The notes under the pieces were generated by a model. The model saw nothing but the letters and a program-made list of their open reading frames with translations, searched no databases and was not told the origin of the DNA. Shown here one piece after another: positions 36,217 through 64,000 of a stretch of DNA of 64,000 bases. Within the stretch, counting starts at the first letter, position 1; every line of letters starts with the position of its first letter. Made by a program: the position numbers and the translations under genes. The stretch comes from Amoebidium appalachense (taxonomy: Eukaryota > Ichthyosporea), in contig CAVNZM010000004.1 in assembly GCA_963693365.1 (NCBI GenBank), forward strand, positions 14,322,001 through 14,386,000. Direction: 5' to 3'.

Positions 36217-37502
36217 GGGGCTGTGTGTGTGCGTGCACACGTGCATGCGTGTGTGTGTTTAAGTTTGTGTATGGTGTGCGGGTGTGCAGGTGGTGAGCAG
36301 TGGGGAAGGTGGGGGGGGAGGAGGAGGGGTTAGACATCATGAAACGACGGATACAGGAGGGGGAGGGGATTGGGAGAGGGGGCTTTTCTTTCCCCTCCCG
36401 GGGGGGGGGGGGGGGGGGAGAGAGGGGGAAAGGGGGGGGGGGGGGGGGGGGGGGAATAAAGAGAGGGACAAGCAGAAATACCTGGATTTGGCCAAGTTAA
36501 GGTTTCGATTATAAAGTACCAAGTGTGGGCAAATAGAGGATGCAAAAGAAGAAAAGTAGCAAATGCATATCATACGGCTCACCTGTTGCCACAATTCTCA
36601 CACCTGCATGCCTGGGTGCATGCCCGCTTGTTCTTTGCGCATATGCAACGCTCATGCCCATCGTATGCCTGCACTTTTCCCCCGCCGTTCTTAAAACCAC
36701 AAAAAAAACGTGTTCTATCCTTACTGTTTCTATTACAGCTGCAGCCCTTGGCGGGCAACCCACCGAACGTGTCAGTTGTGTTAGCGTTAGACGCCAACTC
36801 CGTCGAGTTTTCCGTGTCAACTGAGTGTGATGTCTGTGTTTGGTTGTTGTCCGAGATTTTGTTCGCATGCGACAAGCGAGGTATTACCACTGAGTAATGA
36901 TCTGCTGCACCGTTAAGTGATACGGGTATGGCAATGTTGGGTTCGATGACGGTGGGTGGAGTGACCGCAACTACACCGTGATTGGCAATCGTGCTAAAAA
37001 TGGTTATTGGTATGCGGAGTGCGTTGGCTAAGCCCAGCACCATCGCGTCACCGGCTGCAGAAGCAAAATGGGCGCGCCGAGGACAGCGGAAATCATCAGC
37101 TACGTATGCGAGGGTCACCCTTGAAAGGAATCCTTGGTATTCTGCTAGATTTCGCCGCCATTCGTTTACCATTAGTTCGCGTAGCCGTCCAATCGCCTCT
37201 ATAGGCTCCATATTAGCTGTAAACCCCAATGTGTTGAGGTGTTCACGGGTAGCTACATGACCGCTTTGTAGATACTGATTGATATAATGCCACACCGAAT
37301 GAAACAAACAGTTGCCGTCAGCGGGTGTTTCCATAAGCTCCATTCTCCAGGCACCCAGAATTTGAAGAAGGCGTTGTTGCTGGACCTCAGGTGGCCCGGA
37401 TATGTCCCTGTGTTGCACATCACAAGGAAGAATAAGCAAAGACAAGAAGTGGGAGGGTGACGTAGGGCAGTGGTGGTGGGGTGGGTGACAGTGGGGTGGG
37501 AG

Positions 37503-37537
<35 letters not shown>

Positions 37538-38721
37538 AGAGAGAGAAAGACAGATTATGGGGAAGGCGGAAAGGCCGAGGAGCAGAACAAGGGAAACCTT
37601 GGCGTGTGTGTGTGTGTGCGTGTGTGGGTGGGTTGGGGTTGGGGGGGGGTTGGGGGGGGGGGGGGGGGGCATTAGATTATTAACAATTCTATAAGTGAAT
37701 AAGAGTGTGTGCGCTCGTGGCTGCGAGGGAGGGTGCATGCGTGCATGCATGGGTGCGTTCGTGTGTGCAGGTGTGTGAAAGGGGAGGGGTGTGTGTGTGG
37801 GGGGGGAGGGGGTTAGGCACTCTGAAGGGGGCCGGGCAGGTGTAAGGGAGTACTGATGAAGGAGGGGCTATGAACGGGGGGGGGGGGGGGGGGGGGGGGG
37901 GGGTAGATGCAGATGCTTTCAAATAGGTGGAAGAGAAGCAGGGAGCTTCCAAAAAGGTAGGATGGAAGATATAGGTATACTATTAGAGAATAATGAGAAT
38001 TAGGGGAGGTAAGAGGTAATGGAGGACTTGAAAAGGAGGGACGAATGGGCAGAGGCCCTCCTGAGGGGGGAGAGGGGGGGGGGAGGGGAACAGGACAGGC
38101 ATAATAAGTGGGCCTGGGGAGGCAGGTTGTCTGACAAAAAACTGGTGTCACTTGGGTTGGAAGGAGAGATGGATTGATACGTGCAAGGAAGTAAGGAGGT
38201 GGAGCAGTTGGGAGGAAGAATTGTGGGAAGGAGGAGAGGGGGAGGGGGATGCAGAAAAGGGGGCGGGGGGGGGGGGGGGGGGAGGGGGGGAGGGGAAAGG
38301 GGGGATGGGGGAAAGGGGGAGGAGGCCCTGCAGGGAAAGGGGGGGAGAGGCGAGAGGGAGGAGCGGGGGGCGTTGGAGGGGAAGGGGGGGGGGGGGGGGG
38401 GGGGGTTCGGCAGGAAGCACCTGGCAAGCTGTATGTCTGCTGCCACGGCCTCGTCAAAGAACACTAGAGTGAAGAGCAGATGATCCGGGTCCTGTGCTGC
38501 TAAAGCAAACCCTTCGGAGCTGTGCACAGACCCAATCAGCTTGCGCATCGCACGCCGGGCGTTAAGCTTGCGGCCTGCTAGGCGCACACATGTTGACACG
38601 TTGAATGAACCGGGGCTCTCGTCACTTGACCCCTCATCGTCATCGTCAGAGCCATCACTGTCGAAAGACCCAACCTCCATACCACACTCAGGCAAGGAAC
38701 GGTTGCCATTATTGCCATAAG
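35000..38721 (-). CDS. OTU protease - CXC Cys-rich - SANT/Myb-like - LSD1-type zinc finger protein
   Basis: Three exons join cleanly: 38721-38421, 37407-36583, 35987-35000 (stop), giving 703 residues from the first codon seen. Residues 1-100 include an acidic Ser/Asp patch. An OTU cysteine-protease domain follows (about 105-275) with the catalytic box PADGNCLFHSV (Asp130, Cys133) and His270 in ADHYSVV. A cysteine cluster (322-372, ending CRCENCG) resembles CXC/tesmin fingers often attached to transposon proteins. A SANT/Myb-like helix region with SGRWSDAETALIES (about 460-510), a charged coiled-coil (515-570) and a Cys-x2-Cys ... Cys-Cys-x-Cys finger (654-677) like LSD1 zinc ribbons complete it. 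The middle donor CAACAG/GTGAGC is strong and its partner keeps frame. The 5' end is incomplete; a likely further exon is 40118-39871. A mobile-element origin is inferred from the domain mix, with no transposase seen. Confidence 0.7.
38030..38420. repeat. Purine-rich (G/A) asymmetric tract
   Basis: Almost 400 bp of the plus strand is G/A-rich with G-runs, in the intron of the OTU gene. It ends at the donor of the exon 38721-38421. Confidence 0.7.
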
Positions 38722-39257
38722 CTGCAGAGTGAACACAAAGACAGGGTGAGAGAATAGCTGGTCAATGGTTGCCAGGTCTATAAAGAACCCACTCCCAACC
38801 GAATCCCCCATCCAACCCCCCCCCCCCCCCCCCCCACACACACACACAACATACATACACACACACATACACACACACACACCGCCCACACCCTCCCCAC
38901 CCCCCCTCTTGCTCTCGGCCCCCCCCCCCCTGCCTAATTCTCCACTTCCCCCTTCTCCCTCTCCGTCCCACCCTCCCGCCCTTCCTCTTTACCGACTGCC
39001 CTCCTCTCTTTGCCCCTCTCTTTCTGTCTTTTCCGCCTATCCCTCCCTCTACCCTTTCTCCCCCTCCCTCCTTCCCTCCAACCCTCCCACCCACCCATCC
39101 TTCCCTCCCTTTCTCCCTACCCTGACCTCTCCCCCTTCCCCCCTCCCCTGTCTTTAACATACACACACAGGCACACACATACACGCCCCCCCCCCCCCCC
39201 CCCCCCCTCTCCCCTTCTCTGTACCCACCCACCCACCCACCCACATTACACACACAA

Positions 39258-39310
<53 letters not shown>

Positions 39311-39870
39311 CAACACACACACACACTCACTACACACACACAGGCACATACACACACAGACAAGCACACACCCACAGGCATACACCGTGACACACAGAAA
39401 CTCTCTACCCACTATCCTGTACTGCCTCTTGACTAATTGTATGCTTAAAGGGGAAGGGAGGGAAGGGGGAAAAGCGGAGGAGTGGGCTTTAAGTGGGTAC
39501 ACTGCACAGAATGGTCACACAAAACATATGGAACACGTTGCCACACATACCCTATCGGGTGATAGCAACATATAAGAGGCAAGCCAAAGCAGAAAAGGCA
39601 GCATGCCATGCCAAACAGATCATGGGAGAGGCACAAAGGTCCATAAGATTAAGTGCAAGGGAAGGCCTGAGCGGTGAAGGCATTGGTATCCACAAGATGC
39701 AAAAGGACACACCTAACGTATTACATAAAAAACAACTTCTAAAACGGAGGAACCACCTGTAAGGCCCAGAACAGAGAGACAGGGGAGGGGAGAGAAAAAG
39801 TGGAAAAGAGGCAGGGGGTGGTGGGGAGAGAGGGGGGGAGGGGGGGGGGGGGGGGGAAGGGGGGAATCAC
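38722..39870. other. Probable intron, mostly C/T-rich and (CA)n
   Basis: Pyrimidine-rich plus strand (38880-39150), (CA)n at 39260-39308 and a G-run before 39866. A plus-strand frame at 39508-39762 looks protein-like but has no other support. Confidence 0.5.
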
Positions 39871-40224
39871 CTGATGGACTCCCTCCGCTGTAGATGCATC
39901 TATCCGGCCGCCATGACGGGTTTGATGCCACACCCAATCCCTGAGGAAGGGCTGGGGAGGGCACGTGCCAGCTTCGACAGAGTCCTCATGATCCGCTATG
40001 CAATAATCAATGTACCGTGCAACGAATGGCTGTTCCAGCTTGGCATGATCTTTAGACCAAGATTTGTTTTCCTTAATGACTTTTTTGTTCACCCCATCTG
40101 GGTTGTTTGTTGAACCCGCTGCAGCCAAAAGACAAAAGGCGAGGATAACATGAACGAGAATCCTCAGCAAAGCCCAATGGCCTTGCCCACGTCCAATGCG
40201 GACGCGAGCATGTTTGTAACCCAT
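39871..40224 (-). CDS. Candidate 5' exon of the OTU gene or separate small gene
   Basis: The open frame from ATG at 40224 reads MGYKHARVRIGRGQGHW, a hydrophobic stretch (LLRILVHVILAFCLL), then a polar part with KENKSWSKDHAKLEQPF and FLRDWVWHQTRHGGRIDAS, ending at a good donor CATCAG/GTGATT. A strong acceptor (CTTTTGGCTGCAG) inside the hydrophobic stretch suggests the true exon may be 40118-39871. Its end phase (0) does not fit the next exon (which needs 1), so either a small exon is missing or the two are unrelated. I do not recognise the protein. Confidence 0.35.
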
Positions 40225-40545
40225 GCTCACACAAAATATGTACTGTCAGTTATGATCGAGCATTAAAGGGTGTTGTCTGTTTTTATTATTTTTATATGAG
40301 CCTACTGCAATATGATAAGGATGCTAGCGCTGTGTCACACCTGTCAACTGCCAGTCCAGGCTGTGACTGCCCGTTCAAGTACGCCACCACCTGCACGTGG
40401 TTGACGTGGTCTTGCTTAGCCCGCCTTTCGAGTTTATTCCTCGAATCAGACGCCACCAACGATGAGCCACAAAAACGGGTCAGAAAACGGGTCAGGAACG
40501 ATTCGAGCTGATTCGACCCATAATAGTTCGAACCGACCCATTTAT

Positions 40546-40756
40546 GCCCCAAATAAATTTGGCACCAAATAATTTGGCACGAACCTGGTGACGTAAAATG
40601 TGGCACGAATTTATTTGGCACCAGCCCGCTAGCGGAGCACATCCAGGGGTATCCCCAAGCTCCTGTCGGTGCCTGGGCGACATCCTGCCCCATTTTCACC
40701 GTTTTGCAGGCTCGTGCCAAATAAATTTCGTGCCAAATATTACGTCACACCCTAGG
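40546..40756. mobile_element. Foldback element with ~42-bp inverted repeats upstream of CTNS
   Basis: 40587-40628 and the reverse complement of 40707-40751 match closely: GGTGACGTAAAATGTGGCAC then GAATTTATTTGGCACC, against GGTGTGACGTAATATTTGGC then ACGAAATTTATTTGGCAC. The motif TTTGGCAC(G/C)AA recurs in further copies at 40553-40580. The interior of about 80 bp has no ORF. It lies 200 bp upstream of the cystinosin start. Confidence 0.65.
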
Positions 40757-40956
40757 AGCTTGGGAATTGAGGGTAGCACCCAAAACAGTCGTACATAAGC
40801 AGACTCCAAGGCGTTCGTTTGCGACTTCATGCAAGAGTATGTACCTTGCAAAAGAAAGTGACGTTTGCAACTACATGCAAGAGTACCTTGCAAAAAAAAG
40901 TTTACTGTGTATTCCTCCCTGTACAAGTAGAGACTCCCATATACACACACGGTGCA

Positions 40957-42132
40957 ATGTTGCGCGCACTTAGAATACTTGCCCTGGTGGCGGCTGCGGT
41001 GGCCGCCAGCCCCATAGTTGTAGATGAGACCCTGCAGCTGGCAGTGGGCCATGCAAAGGCCACCCTGCTGTTTCCCAAACAGGCACCACAGGCAGACGTG
41101 ACTGTGCAGGCACGGTCCAGCGACGAGCACGTGGCCTGGACACATGCCGTGCTGACCATAGCAAGGGGTAGCGAAACTGGCGGCTTTGTGCCGATTTATG
41201 CAGAGAGGCCCGGTAGTGCGGTAGTTGAATACCAATTGACCTCCGACGATCCTGCCTTCAACAACGTGACATTGAGCACGCGGATAGAGGTGCTGAAAAA
41301 TGAGGCACTGGTCAGCTGGGTAGATATTCTAGGGTGGGTGTGCTTTAGCCTGTGGGCGGCTTCCTTCTACCCACAGCTGCTCGAAAACTTTCGGCGTAAG
41401 AGTGTTGTGGGGCTGAACTTCGACTCGGTGGTGCTCAACCTGACGGGGTTCCTTGCCTACTCGCTGTTCAACGTGGGCATGTACTTCAGCTCCGCCATCC
41501 AGGCCCAGTACCAGGCCCATCACCCCAACGCGCCGAATCCCGTCACCCTCTCGGACGTGTTTTTCGCTGTCCATGCCTCCCTGCTCACTGCAGCTGTGCT
41601 GGCGCAGATGGCTGTGTATGAGCGTGGTGACGAGCGGGTCACACGTGGCTGCTGGCTGGCTACTGGCGGCATATGGACCGGGGCGGTGATGGGTCTCGTG
41701 CTGGTGTGCGCCACGGACTATCTGTCGTCCCTAGCCTACCTGCAGCTCTTCAGCTACGTCAAGCTGACGCTCACGGTGCTGCGCTACATCCCCCAGGTGG
41801 TCTACAACTACAGGAGGAAGAGCACTGAGGGCTTTAGTGTGGGCACACAGCTCTTTGATATTGTCGGCGGGGTGGCTTCGGTGTTGCAGATGGTGCTGCA
41901 GGCATACAACGTTGATGACTGGAGCGGCTTTATTGGAGACTTCACCAAGTTCGGCCTTGCTGCCGTGTCTATCGGGTTTGATGCAACGCTTATCTGGCAA
42001 CACTATGTGCTCTATCCGCACGTCAATATGGCTACCACACCGTCTGTCGGTAGCAGCCTGTCTGACTACGAAGCAAGTAGCAGCCGCCTGCTGGGGGAGG
42101 GTGACGACAAGAAGGGCTATCAGGCTGTCTAA
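40957..42132 (+). CDS. CTNS: Cystinosin, lysosomal cystine/H+ symporter
   Basis: Cystinosin exports cystine from lysosomes with protons. The model is one uninterrupted frame of 391 residues; the start chosen is the ATG that opens a signal peptide (MLRALRILALVAAAVAAS). A luminal domain (about 20-120, sequon N103-V-T) precedes seven membrane segments. Two PQ-loop motifs are visible: SFYPQLLENFRRKSVVGLNF (PQ 139-140) and RYIPQVVYNYRRKSTEGFS (PQ 279-280). Asp301 in LFDIVGG corresponds to the proton-coupling Asp of the human protein, and GDFTKFGL matches the conserved last-helix motif. The cytosolic tail ends GYQAV, a Tyr-x-x-hydrophobic lysosomal sorting signal like the GYDQL of human cystinosin. 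No introns, in contrast to most neighbours. A poly-A signal may be AATAAA at 42867. Identity is firm. Confidence 0.96.
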   Translation: MLRALRILALVAAAVAASPIVVDETLQLAVGHAKATLLFPKQAPQADVTVQARSSDEHVAWTHAVLTIARGSETGGFVPIYAERPGSAVVEYQLTSDDPAFNNVTLSTRIEVLKNEALVSWVDILGWVCFSLWAASFYPQLLENFRRKSVVGLNFDSVVLNLTGFLAYSLFNVGMYFSSAIQAQYQAHHPNAPNPVTLSDVFFAVHASLLTAAVLAQMAVYERGDERVTRGCWLATGGIWTGAVMGLVLVCATDYLSSLAYLQLFSYVKLTLTVLRYIPQVVYNYRRKSTEGFSVGTQLFDIVGGVASVLQMVLQAYNVDDWSGFIGDFTKFGLAAVSIGFDATLIWQHYVLYPHVNMATTPSVGSSLSDYEASSSRLLGEGDDKKGYQAV

Positions 42133-42866
42133 GAATGAATGCACGCATGTATTATGCACGTAGGTCGACACCCTGCAGGCGGGGTGGTCTGTTTGAATGT
42201 GAACGTTTAGTGGGCTGGTGCTGGTTGCTGGCCCTTATGAAGGTCCGAGTGTAGCTTGAATATAATTTAATTTAGAAACTTAGGCATGTAAACTTTGCAA
42301 GGTCAAGACAACAAATATACAAGAAGCCAATACCGACCGGCGCTGGCAGACCACTACAATAGCAATTCGTGCCAGAGTTACCGTTCCCTCATCCTCCCCC
42401 CCCCCCCCCTCCTCCCCTCCCCTACCACTGACCACCAACGTTAACACTCCCGTGCGGCAGTTGCCCTCTACACCTGCAAGATGTGTTTATAGCACATCAG
42501 TTGCTATGGTAGTTCTGTCCCAATATTCCCTTCCTCCTCCGAGTCCTCCAGTCCTCCCCCCAACACAAACACACACCACAACTCCTTTGCCCCAATTTTG
42601 GCATACGCCTGGCCTGATCAGCCTCCATTCTTCCCCCGCCACGGTCACAGGTTCTGGAAGCGGAGAGTGCCCCCCCCCCCCCCCCTTCCGGCCCGGGGTG
42701 TGGTCCACTAGTAAACAAAGTCTCGGAAGGAAGAAAGGAAGACATTGAGTTCCTGTGCTCCCATTCTATGCCGGATGATATTGGTGATGCTCATCTCGCT
42801 CTTGCCCATCGTGCATCATGGTGCACCGAAGTTCTGTTTACGCCCAGCTGAGATCTCAGCAGCCGA

Positions 42867-42872
42867 AATAAA
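42867..42872 (+). terminator. Possible poly-A signal of CTNS
   Basis: AATAAA 735 bp after the stop; the first clear match on this strand. Confidence 0.3.
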
Positions 42873-42954
42873 TAACCCCGGCCCCTGCAGCTGAGGCCCA
42901 ATATGCATGGACAGGGCTATAATTTATTCTGTTCACCGTCCATAACATCCTCTG

Positions 42955-43051
42955 ATTGGCCAAGCCTATCTTTTGTACGAGGTTCCCTTTTGATTAGCTG
43001 AAAAGCTAAATAAGTCATGCAGACATAGTTGCCGTAGGTATCTGAGCCAAT
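42955..43051. promoter_or_regulatory. CCAAT boxes upstream of the receptor kinase
   Basis: ATTGG at 42955-42959 (inverted CCAAT) and CCAAT at 43047-43051, about 430-520 bp before the start codon. Motif-based inference. Confidence 0.35.
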
Positions 43052-43477
43052 CAGGAGCCGTAATGCCTTCCAAGCCGGCGAACTCCCCGTCTGCTTTCTA
43101 CTCAAGTCACAAACGCTGCCCACAAACACTCAACAGCAGACTCAGAGCAGAGACAAGCTTGCATGGTACCAGGCGAACATAGGTACCAGGCGAACATAGG
43201 GATTTCAAGAGCATTTACTTAGGACTTCTCAGCATTTCCAACACACGCAAAATCAGATTTTTTTATAAGCCCCTTTTATCTTTGGAAAAGAGTGTGCGTC
43301 GCCTCTCGAACAACCTGTAGATTTGGTTTGGTGATTGAACGGATCGCCCATAACCACCTTTGTGCATCCTTCCACTGACGTGTCCCAACTGTAGTCACAC
43401 TTGCAGTTAGTCTCATGCACGCGCTGATGCCACGGCGCGGCGCCAAGGCGCATACTCCACTGCGGGTGTGACGCCAG

Positions 43478-56980
<13,503 letters not shown>

Positions 56981-57542
56981 CGTCACGGTATCAGCCCGGC
57001 CCTGCCCTTATCCAACGAATGACCCTGTGTCCCTCCACGCACCCTAGCCCTCTGAATAGCTTATACAAACCCTTCCTCTGCCCCAGCCCTTTGCGGTTTG
57101 CACGAATGCATTGCACTGATCGCCATGGTTGCAGGCAATCATAGTCACAGGCACAAGACAAGCTCATAAGCGCTAACGATGTGCCCCATGCTGGGTGTGG
57201 GGTCGTACGTAAGTTGACTGCCGCGCGTGGTTGCTGTAATTTTAATGTTATGTGATCCATCGAGTAGATGGCATGTTGTATTTGTATGTGCAATACGTGC
57301 TTAGCCTATAGTAGAGACGCACAGAATTGTTAACGCGTTCTTGCTGCTGATTGGTGTAGCTGTAGTGATGTGAATATTGGATTTTCATATTATTTTTGTA
57401 TGTGTATGAATGCGTGATTTGGCATCCTCTGGTCAGTATGCCTCCTGATCGAGTGCATGTGTAATCCAACCACAACCAAACAAATAACCAGACTACTGTA
57501 GGGTTTTGTTCGATAATGAACTCTGTACAATAGTACCACACC

Positions 57543-57548
57543 AATAAA
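57543..57548 (+). terminator. Possible poly-A signal of the receptor kinase
   Basis: AATAAA about 560 bp after the stop codon. Confidence 0.4.
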
Positions 57549-57774
57549 CTTGCACCTTGTGTGTCTACGGATTGCACGCACATCGATTGCCGGCGCGCTT
57601 ATGTGGGCATTACAAGTGTTTTGCGGTCTTCTCATGACGTATCAGTGCATGCACATTCTGCCTAGCATCAATTGCAAATCACCAGTAGTTGGCATATCAC
57701 CAAGGTATTCCGTGCACACACAGAACTGCAGCAGACATCACACTTGCACACGCGTATGCACATATCATGATGGG

Positions 57775-57961
57775 GTTTACGCTGTTTACTCGAGGCAAAG
57801 AGAAACCAGTCTCAGGTATGGGGGGGTTTTTGCTCGGAATATCCCCTCAGCGGTATATCATGATCACGTACATAGATGTCGGGTGATGACTATACATCAG
57901 GGTTTACTTTCTCTACGAGACACCATAAAGACTAAGAGAAATCAATTAGTTGGGGTTCCCC

Positions 57962-57999
<38 letters not shown>
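57775..57999 (+). repeat. Dispersed element B, full copy
   Basis: It begins GTTTACGCTGTTTACTCGAG and ends GGGGTTCCCCGG followed by a T-run of about 36; it matches 1831-2057 throughout. Confidence 0.85.
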
Positions 58000-58002
<3 letters not shown>

Positions 58003-58526
58003 GGGCGTTGTGCACGCACATGTGACTCCGTGTGATACCAACGTGGTCTAACCACATGGTCCATATTGTATATACGACTCGAACACAAGTGTACATGTGC
58101 ACGGCGGTATACAGGCAGTGCTTGCACGTGCACAGCGCATGTGCATGCACATACACGCATGACACACGTGTGCATACATCAATGCAGTCATGACCATGTG
58201 ACACATATGCACCAAATCGATATGCATGGCGGCTTTTTGGTTGGCGATTCGTTTTCCCATGGAAACCTAGCTCACACGTGCATTGGGCCGCGAACCATTG
58301 CAACCTGGCAGTGGTGTATACATGCACGGATTCGAAGGTGTGGCATGTTCATAGCAGCTATAAATCTCCGGACTTCCCCCCCCTCCCCCCCCCACCCACC
58401 CACCCAAACAATGGTAGAGCTCGAGGGCAACTGTGTAACAACTGTTGCCGCAGCATGCTGTCTGAGAAAAGGCACTGCATGTCAGAGGGTGCCTGCGATT
58501 CATATGTTGGCCAGCAGGAGGGTAGA

Positions 58527-58561
<35 letters not shown>

Positions 58562-58893
58562 GGGAGGGGGGGGGGGGGGGGGGGGGGGGAGTAGGGGCCC
58601 AGAATCGGAATGTTGGTCCGTTTAGTACCCAAGTTCAACGTCATTACACAGTCTGCGCGTGCACATGTAGCAGGTGCAGGCGCGTGTGCCCGCATACTAT
58701 TATATATATACGTGCCGTACAATGCAAACGATGTTCTCTTTCAATCAGGCTTTTGTTTTCACAGTTTATCGAGTAACACCACGACCATTAACAACACGGT
58801 GGTGAGTGGTTCGGGTGTGTGTATGTGTGTGAAGGAGTCGCGGTGGTGGTGGCGGGCAGGGACGGACGGGGAGGGAGGGGGGAGAGGGGGGGG

Positions 58894-58941
<48 letters not shown>

Positions 58942-59569
58942 GGACGTCGACACGATGTGCGAAAAGTCGGATCCATGGCTGTAATTCGCCATCGCTACAT
59001 TTATATTCTCTCTGTCGCCACACATGCACCCCATAAAAGGCAAAACACCCTGTACATACATGGCCACCTGAAGAATCATTAGAGCAGGGAAACACTGCCC
59101 CCTGGAGAGGGGCCACTGGTCTGGCAATGTCTGCGGCAAGATTGCCGTGTATGGCTCATTCGAAAATCACCGCAACCATATTCGGTAACAACACCACACA
59201 AAGGTAACATGTTTGGTACAGTAATCTGTACCAGCTACCACACTTGGCAAAACATCCATGCAGGCTACTATATTTGAAATTATGCCCAGCGAACTGCACT
59301 TTTGGAAATTCTCATACGCCAGGTACCTCTTTTCTTAAAAAACAAAAACCGCTGCCATTCTTGGGAAGAACACCCACACCAGCCACTCTGTCAACCACAT
59401 ACCCCTACACCACCTGACACTACTACGCGCCGTTTCCCTTTCTTGTACTCGGGCCTTGACCTGGAAGGCACCCAACTGCCAAAATTCCAGGGAAAAGGAA
59501 AGCAAATGCACAACCTTTACGCACGACAGAGAGTAGTAGAAACCATCGCATAGAAAACAGCAGAGCCAA

Positions 59570-63772
<4,203 letters not shown>

Positions 63773-63875
63773 CTAGGGGGGAGTGGCTTAGTGAGTGTGT
63801 GTGCAGCCCGGCTAGAGATAAGCATAAGAGAGGCCCATAGGTTGTGGTGGTGGTGGTGGTGGTGGGTGGGTGGGT

Positions 63876-63932
<57 letters not shown>

Positions 63933-64000
63933 AAAGGGGGTGAAAGCTGGTTGTAAAGGTTGGAGGTTGGGAGACTGGTGTAGGGAAGTAGGTGGAAGCC
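63773..64000. other. Right edge: intron with (GGT)n and ~60-base G-run
   Basis: GGT and GGGT repeats (63843-63880) pass into a G homopolymer of about 55-60 bases. It is presumably intronic to the membrane-protein gene. Confidence 0.6.

Larger units (their letters stand above)
42133..43477. other. CTNS 3' region and kinase promoter
   Basis: C-tracts at 42397 and 42671, a poly-A signal at 42867, two CCAAT motifs, and a 17-bp tandem duplication of GGTACCAGGCGAACATA near 43166-43200. No other gene was seen. Confidence 0.6.
56981..59569. other. Intergenic region after the receptor kinase
   Basis: 3' UTR of the kinase with a poly-A signal at 57543, an element B copy, a T-run (57964-57999), G-runs at 58565 and 58900, and unique sequence. 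No convincing gene; the downstream gene ends at 59570 on the other strand. Confidence 0.6.

Noticed and set aside
39508-39762. Plus-strand frame with IPYRVIATYKRQAKAEKAAC, protein-like in composition
   Set aside because: No splice context, signal, neighbour or recognised domain, and it lies within a probable intron of the minus-strand OTU gene. Kept only as a remark.
40292-40720. Minus-strand frame starting within the foldback element (ending DTALASLSYCSRLI)
   Set aside because: About half is the inverted repeat itself. A donor-like site exists but the phase to the next candidate exon gives a stop codon.

Overview
This is nuclear DNA from an intron-rich eukaryote. Two genes are uninterrupted, while the others are broken into many short exons by GT-AG introns full of (GT)n/(CA)n runs and very long poly-C, poly-G, poly-A and poly-T tracts. 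A receptor tyrosine kinase with a lectin-like, thrombospondin and cysteine-rich ectodomain points to Holozoa. A choanoflagellate or another unicellular relative of animals is the best guess, but an early animal cannot be excluded from sequence alone.

Layout: (1) 1181-2993 (+) the 3' exons of the nucleoporin SEH1. (2) 4326-5090 (-) intronless COQ7, the ubiquinone hydroxylase. (3) 6611-13586 (-) a ten-exon TPR protein matching ACL4, the assembly chaperone of ribosomal protein L4. (4) about 14034-19078 (+) EXOSC8/RRP43, an RNA exosome ring subunit; it is divergent from ACL4, with a CRE/CCAAT promoter between them. (5) 19768-31157 (+) FCP1/CTDP1, the RNA polymerase II CTD phosphatase, 15 exons. 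(6) 33529-33729 (+) a small candidate secreted peptide. (7) 35000-38721 (-), perhaps extending to 40224, an unusual gene joining an OTU protease, a CXC-type cysteine cluster, a SANT/Myb-like region and an LSD1-like zinc finger, probably mobile-element derived. (8) 40957-42132 (+) intronless cystinosin, CTNS. (9) 43478-56980 (+) a complete 26-exon receptor tyrosine kinase. (10) 59570-63772 (-) the C-terminal exons of a multi-pass membrane protein whose 5' end lies beyond the window.

Exon models were built by hand. For ACL4, FCP1, the kinase, the OTU gene and the last membrane gene, every junction keeps reading-frame phase and the CDS length divides by three, which is good internal support. The genes do not form one pathway. 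SEH1, EXOSC8, ACL4 and FCP1 are housekeeping functions (pore, RNA decay, ribosome assembly, transcription), COQ7 and CTNS are organellar, and the kinase is a signalling receptor.

Between and inside the genes are several repeat families: two dispersed short elements, two inverted-repeat transposon-like elements, a strong hairpin, and minisatellites. One minisatellite has multiplied a 3' splice site about eleven times. No rRNA, tRNA, CRISPR or prokaryotic feature was seen.
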